A stretch of DNA of 9,242 nucleotides from Burkholderiales bacterium (lineage in GTDB: Bacteria > Pseudomonadota > Gammaproteobacteria > Burkholderiales > SG8-39). The stretch is from the NCBI GenBank assembly GCA_005777205.1, contig SXNB01000041.1, forward strand, positions 1 through 9,242, read 5' to 3'. Positions 5,888 to 9,242 of the stretch are shown here, piece after piece. The notes beneath the pieces are model-generated. The model saw only the letters and a list, made by a program, of their open reading frames with translations, searched no databases and was not told where the DNA came from. The translations under genes were made by a program, and so were the position numbers. The stretch's first letter is position 1; each line of letters starts with the position of its first letter.

Positions 5888-7705
5888 ATGCCTGGATCGC
5901 TCGCCCGACCCGACTGGGTGCGTCACCGAAAGCTGGTGAATTGGGTCGTGGAGATGGCGGCACTGGTCAAGCCCGAGCGGGTGGTCTGGTGCGACGGTTC
6001 CCAGGCCGAGTACGACCGGCTATGCGCCGAACTGGTCGAGGCCGGGACCTTCCTCAAGCTGAACCAGCAGCGGCGCCCGAGAAGCTACCTCGCGCGCTCG
6101 CATCCGAACGACGTCGCGCGCATGGAGGACCGCACTTTCGTCTGTTCGGCGAAGAAGGAGGACGCCGGTCCGACCAACAACTGGATCGAGCCCGGCGAGA
6201 TGCGCGGCACGCTCAAGCGCCTGTTTGACGGCTGTATGTGCGGCCGTACTCTCTACGTGGTGCCGTTCTCGATGGGCCCGATCGGCTCGCACATCGCGCA
6301 GGTGGGCGTCGAACTCACCGATTCGGCCTACGTTGCGGTGAACATGAAGCTGATGACGCGCATGGGCCGCGCAGTGGTGGAGCACCTGGGCGAGAACGGC
6401 GCCTTCGTGCCCTGCGTGCACTCGGTCGGTGCGCCGCTGACGCCGGGGGCGAAGGACGTGCCCTGGCCCTGCAACGACCAGGAGAAGTGGATCGTGCACT
6501 TCCCCGAGGCGCGCGAGATCTGGTCCTTTGGCTCGGGCTACGGCGGCAACGCGTTGCTGGGCAAGAAGTGCCTCGCGCTGCGCATCGCCTCGGTGATGGC
6601 GCGCGACGAGGGCTGGCTAGCCGAGCACATGCTGATCTTCGGGGTGGAATCGCCCGCGGGCGAGAAGCACTACCTCAGTGCCGCATTCCCGAGCGCTTGC
6701 GGCAAGACCAACTTCGCCATGGTCATCCCCCCGGCGGCGTTTGCCGGCTGGAAGGTGACCACAGTGGGCGAGGACATCGCCTGGATTAAGCCGGGCAAGG
6801 ACGGCCGCTTCTACGCTATCAACCCGGAAGCGGGATTCTTCGGCGTTGCGCCGGGGACCTCGGAGAAGACCAATTCGAACGCGATGAAAATGCTGCGCGA
6901 GAACGTCATCTTCACCAACGTGGCGCTGACGCCGGAGGGCGACGTCTGGTGGGAGGAGATGACCAAGACGCCGCCGCCGAAGCTCATCGACTGGCAAGGC
7001 AAGGAATGGACCCCGGGCTGCGGCCGCCCGGCGGCGCATCCCAATTCGCGCTTCACGGTCGCCGCCTCGCAGTGCCCCTCGATCGACCCGGCCTGGGAGG
7101 ACCCGCAAGGCGTGCCGGTCTCGGCGTTCATCTTCGGTGGCCGGCGTTCGACGACGGTGCCGCTGGTGGTCGAGGCCGCGAGCTGGGAGGAAGGCGTGTA
7201 CATGGGCGCGACGCTGGGTTCGGAAACCACGGCGGCGATCACCGGCAAAGTGGGCGTGGTGCGGCGCGACCCGATGGCCATGATTGCTTTCTGCGGCTAC
7301 CACATGGCGGACTATTTTGCGCATTGGCTGAAGATGGGCAAGGCGGTGGCCAAGCCGCCGCGCATTTTCCGCGTCAACTGGTTCCGCAAGGACGCGGCCG
7401 GCAAGTTCATCTGGCCGGGCTTCTCCGAGAACATGCGGGTGCTGAAGTGGATCGTGGACCGATGCGCTGCGCGCGCCGGCGGCAGCGAGACGCCCCTCGG
7501 CGTGATTCCGCGCTACGACGACCTGAAATGGGACGGGTTGGCGGATTTCGGCCGCGCGCAGTTCGAGGATATCTCGCGCGTCGAGGAGCCGGCCTGGGCC
7601 GAGGAACTGAAGTCGCACGACGAGCTGTTCGGCAAGCTCGGCAGCCGCATGCCGACGGTGCTCGAGAAGCGCCGCTGCACCATGCACCAGGACCTCGCCG
7701 CCTAG
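5888..7705 (+). CDS. pckG: Phosphoenolpyruvate carboxykinase (GTP)
   Basis: This cytoplasmic enzyme interconverts oxaloacetate + GTP and phosphoenolpyruvate + CO2 + GDP, the entry step of gluconeogenesis (or an anaplerotic step in reverse). The 605-residue product matches the usual length of about 600-620. Diagnostic GTP-PEPCK segments are all present. They include RTLYVVPFSMGPIGSH (from residue 120), GSGYGGNALLGKKCLALRI (around 218-236), and the P-loop FPSACGKTN (267-275) with the family-specific hyper-reactive Cys271. GEDIAWI (294-300, metal/phosphate site) and FIWPGFSENMRVLKW (about 507-521, guanine pocket region) follow. The ATG at 5888 has an AGGAG site 8 bases upstream and gives MPGSLARPDWVRHRKLVNWV. 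Its stop overlaps the convergent MFS gene. Homologues normally lie outside the origin block, so the placement looks lineage-specific. Confidence 0.97.
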   Translation: MPGSLARPDWVRHRKLVNWVVEMAALVKPERVVWCDGSQAEYDRLCAELVEAGTFLKLNQQRRPRSYLARSHPNDVARMEDRTFVCSAKKEDAGPTNNWIEPGEMRGTLKRLFDGCMCGRTLYVVPFSMGPIGSHIAQVGVELTDSAYVAVNMKLMTRMGRAVVEHLGENGAFVPCVHSVGAPLTPGAKDVPWPCNDQEKWIVHFPEAREIWSFGSGYGGNALLGKKCLALRIASVMARDEGWLAEHMLIFGVESPAGEKHYLSAAFPSACGKTNFAMVIPPAAFAGWKVTTVGEDIAWIKPGKDGRFYAINPEAGFFGVAPGTSEKTNSNAMKMLRENVIFTNVALTPEGDVWWEEMTKTPPPKLIDWQGKEWTPGCGRPAAHPNSRFTVAASQCPSIDPAWEDPQGVPVSAFIFGGRRSTTVPLVVEAASWEEGVYMGATLGSETTAAITGKVGVVRRDPMAMIAFCGYHMADYFAHWLKMGKAVAKPPRIFRVNWFRKDAAGKFIWPGFSENMRVLKWIVDRCAARAGGSETPLGVIPRYDDLKWDGLADFGRAQFEDISRVEEPAWAEELKSHDELFGKLGSRMPTVLEKRRCTMHQDLAA

Positions 7706-8889
7706 CCGGGCCTCGGCTTCACCATCGGCAGCGCGAGCGCGGCGGCGCCGACCGCGATTGCCGCTGCCGTCGCGAACACGCTCGGCGAGCGCGTGAATTC
7801 CAGCAGTTGGCCGCCCAGCGTCAGGCCGATGCCGACGCCGGCCAGCAGGCAGGTCGTGGACCAGGTGAACGCTTCCGCGGAATGCTCCGGATGCGAAGTC
7901 TTCGCCACCAGCATCGTCTGCATGATCAGCGCCGGCGCCATCACCACGCCGGCCACCACGCAGTACAGTGCGAATAGCCACTCGGGCAATCCCATCGCGA
8001 GCGGCGCGACGCCGACGCCCATCAACCCAAGCGTCAACGGGAACTGGCGACTGAGCGGCATGCGCCAGGTGCGGCTGCCGTAGAACAGGCCGCCCACGGC
8101 GCTGCCCACGCTCATGATCGCCAGCAGTACGCCGGCGTACGCGGCGGAACCGGCTTCCGCCGCGTGCGCGGTGGTCGCGATCTCGATCAGGCCGAAGGCG
8201 CTGGCGTAGCACAGGATCACGACCAGCAGGCGCGAGAACGCGGGCTCGGTCAATGGTCCAAACAGGCTGGCGCCGAATCGCGGCTCGATCTTCCATTGCA
8301 GCAGCGCGCGGGAGCGCAGGAATAGCAGCGGGCCGAGGAAGCCGCAACCGGCGGCGAACAGCACCGCGAGGGCCGGCGAAGCGATGGCGACGAACAATCC
8401 CACCAGCATCGGCCCGGTGATGAAGATGAGTTCGATCAGCACCGACTCCAGCGAGTAGGCCGTGGTGAGTTGCACGTCCTCGCTGAGTTGCTGCTTGAAG
8501 TAGGTGCGCATGCAGGCCGTGATCGGTGGGAAACTCGCGCCGGATGCCGCGGCGCAGGTGAGCGCGATCCAGAGCGGCGCCTGCATCGAGTAGGCGGCGA
8601 CGACGCCGACCAGCGCGGAAGGAAAGGCCAAGGCGCAGGCGAACAAGGTCGGCCGTGGCCCGTACCGGTCGATGGCGCGCCCAAGCAGCGGGGCGACGGC
8701 CGCCAAGCCGAGGACATAGCTGGCGCTCGCGATGCCGCCTTGGGCGAAGGAGCCGGTGGCCGACTGCGCCAAAAGCAGGATCGCCAGGCCAAGGATCCCA
8801 ATCGGCAGCCGGCCGAGGATCGAGGCGAGGATGAGCGCGCGCAATTCACGACGCTCGAGCAGTTTCGTATAGCGAGACAGCGAAATCAT
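7702..8889 (-). CDS. Major facilitator superfamily transporter, substrate unknown
   Basis: A 395-residue, highly hydrophobic protein with about 12 predicted membrane helices in two six-helix halves, separated by a charged loop near residues 192-215 (RSRALLQWKIEPRF). After TM2 it has the MFS motif A variant GRAIDRYGPRPTL at 70-82 (consensus GxLaDrxGrkxxl), which supports the superfamily call. The N-terminus (MISLSRYTKLLERRELRALI) is a short basic cytoplasmic stretch. It is probably a proton-coupled exporter of small molecules, but nothing in the sequence fixes the substrate. Start chosen: ATG at 8889; a TTG three codons upstream (8898) is possible. A perfect palindrome lies just before the start. 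It converges on pckG with a 4-base overlap; base composition resembles its neighbours. Confidence 0.88.
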   Translation of the reverse strand: MISLSRYTKLLERRELRALILASILGRLPIGILGLAILLLAQSATGSFAQGGIASASYVLGLAAVAPLLGRAIDRYGPRPTLFACALAFPSALVGVVAAYSMQAPLWIALTCAAASGASFPPITACMRTYFKQQLSEDVQLTTAYSLESVLIELIFITGPMLVGLFVAIASPALAVLFAAGCGFLGPLLFLRSRALLQWKIEPRFGASLFGPLTEPAFSRLLVVILCYASAFGLIEIATTAHAAEAGSAAYAGVLLAIMSVGSAVGGLFYGSRTWRMPLSRQFPLTLGLMGVGVAPLAMGLPEWLFALYCVVAGVVMAPALIMQTMLVAKTSHPEHSAEAFTWSTTCLLAGVGIGLTLGGQLLEFTRSPSVFATAAAIAVGAAALALPMVKPRPG

Positions 8890-8897
8890 TGGGGGCA

Positions 8898-8915
8898 AAC
8901 CCCGTTAACGGGGTT
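8898..8915. repeat. Perfect 18-base palindrome at the MFS gene start
   Basis: AACCCCGTTAACGGGGTT is a complete dyad centred at 8906/8907. Its near edge lies 8 bases upstream of the MFS ATG, over the zone where the Shine-Dalgarno would be. As DNA it could be a repressor operator; as RNA it could fold into a 7-bp stem with a UUAA loop that hides the GGGG ribosome-binding element. It lacks a following T-run on either strand, so a terminator is unlikely. Confidence 0.55.
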
Positions 8916-8959
8916 GCGGCGCGAAAGGGCAGCGATTGTCTCATGGTCGTCCTGGTCGC

Positions 8960-8989
8960 TTGACCGCTGCTGCGGCGCAGCAATATGAC
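8960..8989 (+). promoter_or_regulatory. Candidate rightward promoter
   Basis: TTGACC (8960-8965, 5 of 6 to -35) is followed after 18 bases by TATGAC (8984-8989, 4 of 6 to -10). The predicted start near 8996 is immediately before the first parS-like site. It would drive a plus-strand gene beyond the window, plausibly mnmG. A second -10-like TATGAT occurs at 9072-9077 without a good -35. Confidence 0.4.
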
Positions 8990-9001
8990 TGTCTCACCGA
9001 G

Positions 9002-9015
9002 GTTTCACGTGGAAC
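9002..9015. promoter_or_regulatory. parS-like ParB-binding site 1 (GTTTCACGTGGAAC)
   Basis: GTTTCACGTGGAAC differs by one base from the perfect dyads GTTTCACGTGAAAC and GTTCCACGTGGAAC, both established chromosomal parS cores. ParB (CTP-dependent clamp) loads at such sites to organise and segregate the origin region. The copy lies about 7.5 kb from dnaA, in the expected origin-proximal zone. Confidence 0.85.
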
Positions 9016-9050
9016 ATCAAACGTTGGCGAGTCCCCTCGCGTTCGGGGTG

Positions 9051-9064
9051 GTTTCACGTGGAAC
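9051..9064. promoter_or_regulatory. parS-like ParB-binding site 2 (GTTTCACGTGGAAC)
   Basis: This is an exact second copy of the same 14-mer in the same orientation, 49 bases after the first (start to start). Two identical copies so close together cannot be chance and make ParB binding the natural explanation. The spacer contains an imperfect CCCC/GGGG inverted repeat of unknown meaning. Confidence 0.85.
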
Positions 9065-9242
9065 GCTCACGTATGATTGCGCCTTCCCAGACCCTCTCCA
9101 TGCCCTTTTCAGACACCCATACACACTCTTGTTAGCAAAGTTCAGAGTTCCGCTGTTGGCCAGAACAGCCCCCTTGTTCGCAAACGCAGCCATGCCACTT
9201 ATGTTGGTTTGGCTCAATGTCGGATTTACGCCAGCAGCCACA
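9065..9242. other. Right-edge segment with lower GC and an unrecognised partial frame
   Basis: From about 9100 to 9242 the G+C content is about 51% by count, clearly below the rest. On the minus strand a frame open from the edge reads AAFANKGAVLANSGTLNFAN and then runs on across parS site 2 to a stop at 9017. The first part (upstream of about 9110) has a repetitive Ala-Asn-Gly character, loosely like adhesin repeats. The last ~20 residues are just the parS region translated and are not protein-like. On the plus strand an ATG at 9100 reads MPFSDTHTHSC then stops. I cannot assign a gene; the segment may not belong to the same chromosome. Confidence 0.3.

Noticed and set aside
6617..8347. Minus-strand open frame (576 codons) spanning parts of pckG and the MFS gene
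   Set aside because: It is antisense to pckG and out of frame with the MFS gene, with Arg/His-rich low-complexity composition; a high-GC shadow.
8890..8898. TTG start of the MFS gene three codons upstream
   Set aside because: It would put the start codon inside the palindrome and add only MPP; ATG 8889 is the simpler choice.
9072..9077. TATGAT as an independent promoter
   Set aside because: The hexamer 17 bases upstream (TGGTTT) matches the -35 consensus poorly and lies over the parS site; mentioned only as an accessory.

Overview
The window is a high-GC (roughly two-thirds G+C) bacterial chromosome segment next to the replication origin. It most resembles a betaproteobacterium: dnaA diverges from rpmH-rnpA-yidD-yidC-mnmE, and YidC begins MDTQRLVLFFVFSFSLLLLW and carries the KLVFFPLSAASYKSMAKMK segment that I associate with that class. 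No phage, transposon, CRISPR array or toxin/defence gene is visible. I do not see a convincing new multi-gene system.

Layout. Positions 1-1390 (minus) hold dnaA, running off the left edge. The dnaA/rpmH gap (1391-1633) has one perfect DnaA box and a good promoter for the rightward operon, and is the natural place for oriC or dnaA autoregulation. Positions 1634-5437 (plus) hold a tight operon: rpmH (ribosomal protein L34), rnpA (RNase P protein), yidD, yidC (membrane insertase) and mnmE (tRNA U34 modification GTPase). Genes overlap by 4 and 14 bases or are separated by only 13-14. A 450-base gap follows, with an isolated 20-base operator-like palindrome and a possible relic of a secreted or lipoprotein-like reading frame. 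Then comes pckG (GTP-dependent PEP carboxykinase, plus), whose stop overlaps tail-to-tail with a 12-TM MFS transporter on the minus strand. The last 350 bases hold a perfect 18-base palindrome at the MFS start, a rightward promoter candidate and two parS-like (ParB-binding) sites 49 bases apart. In related genomes such sites lie by mnmG-rsmG-parA-parB, which probably begins past the right edge.

How the genes work together. Most of the window is the conserved origin-proximal housekeeping block: replication initiation, chromosome partition, ribosome and tRNA processing, and membrane protein insertion. pckG (gluconeogenesis/anaplerosis) and the MFS exporter are lineage-specific neighbours with no obvious functional tie to it.

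The oddest signals are at the two ends. The last ~155 bases of dnaA stop looking like DnaA inside the domain IV signature and read instead like a TPR-type regulator/ATPase. The final ~140 bases on the right drop to about 51% G+C and read like an unrelated protein. Both could be assembly chimeras at contig ends; the left one, if real, would be a DnaA with an altered DNA-reading motif.
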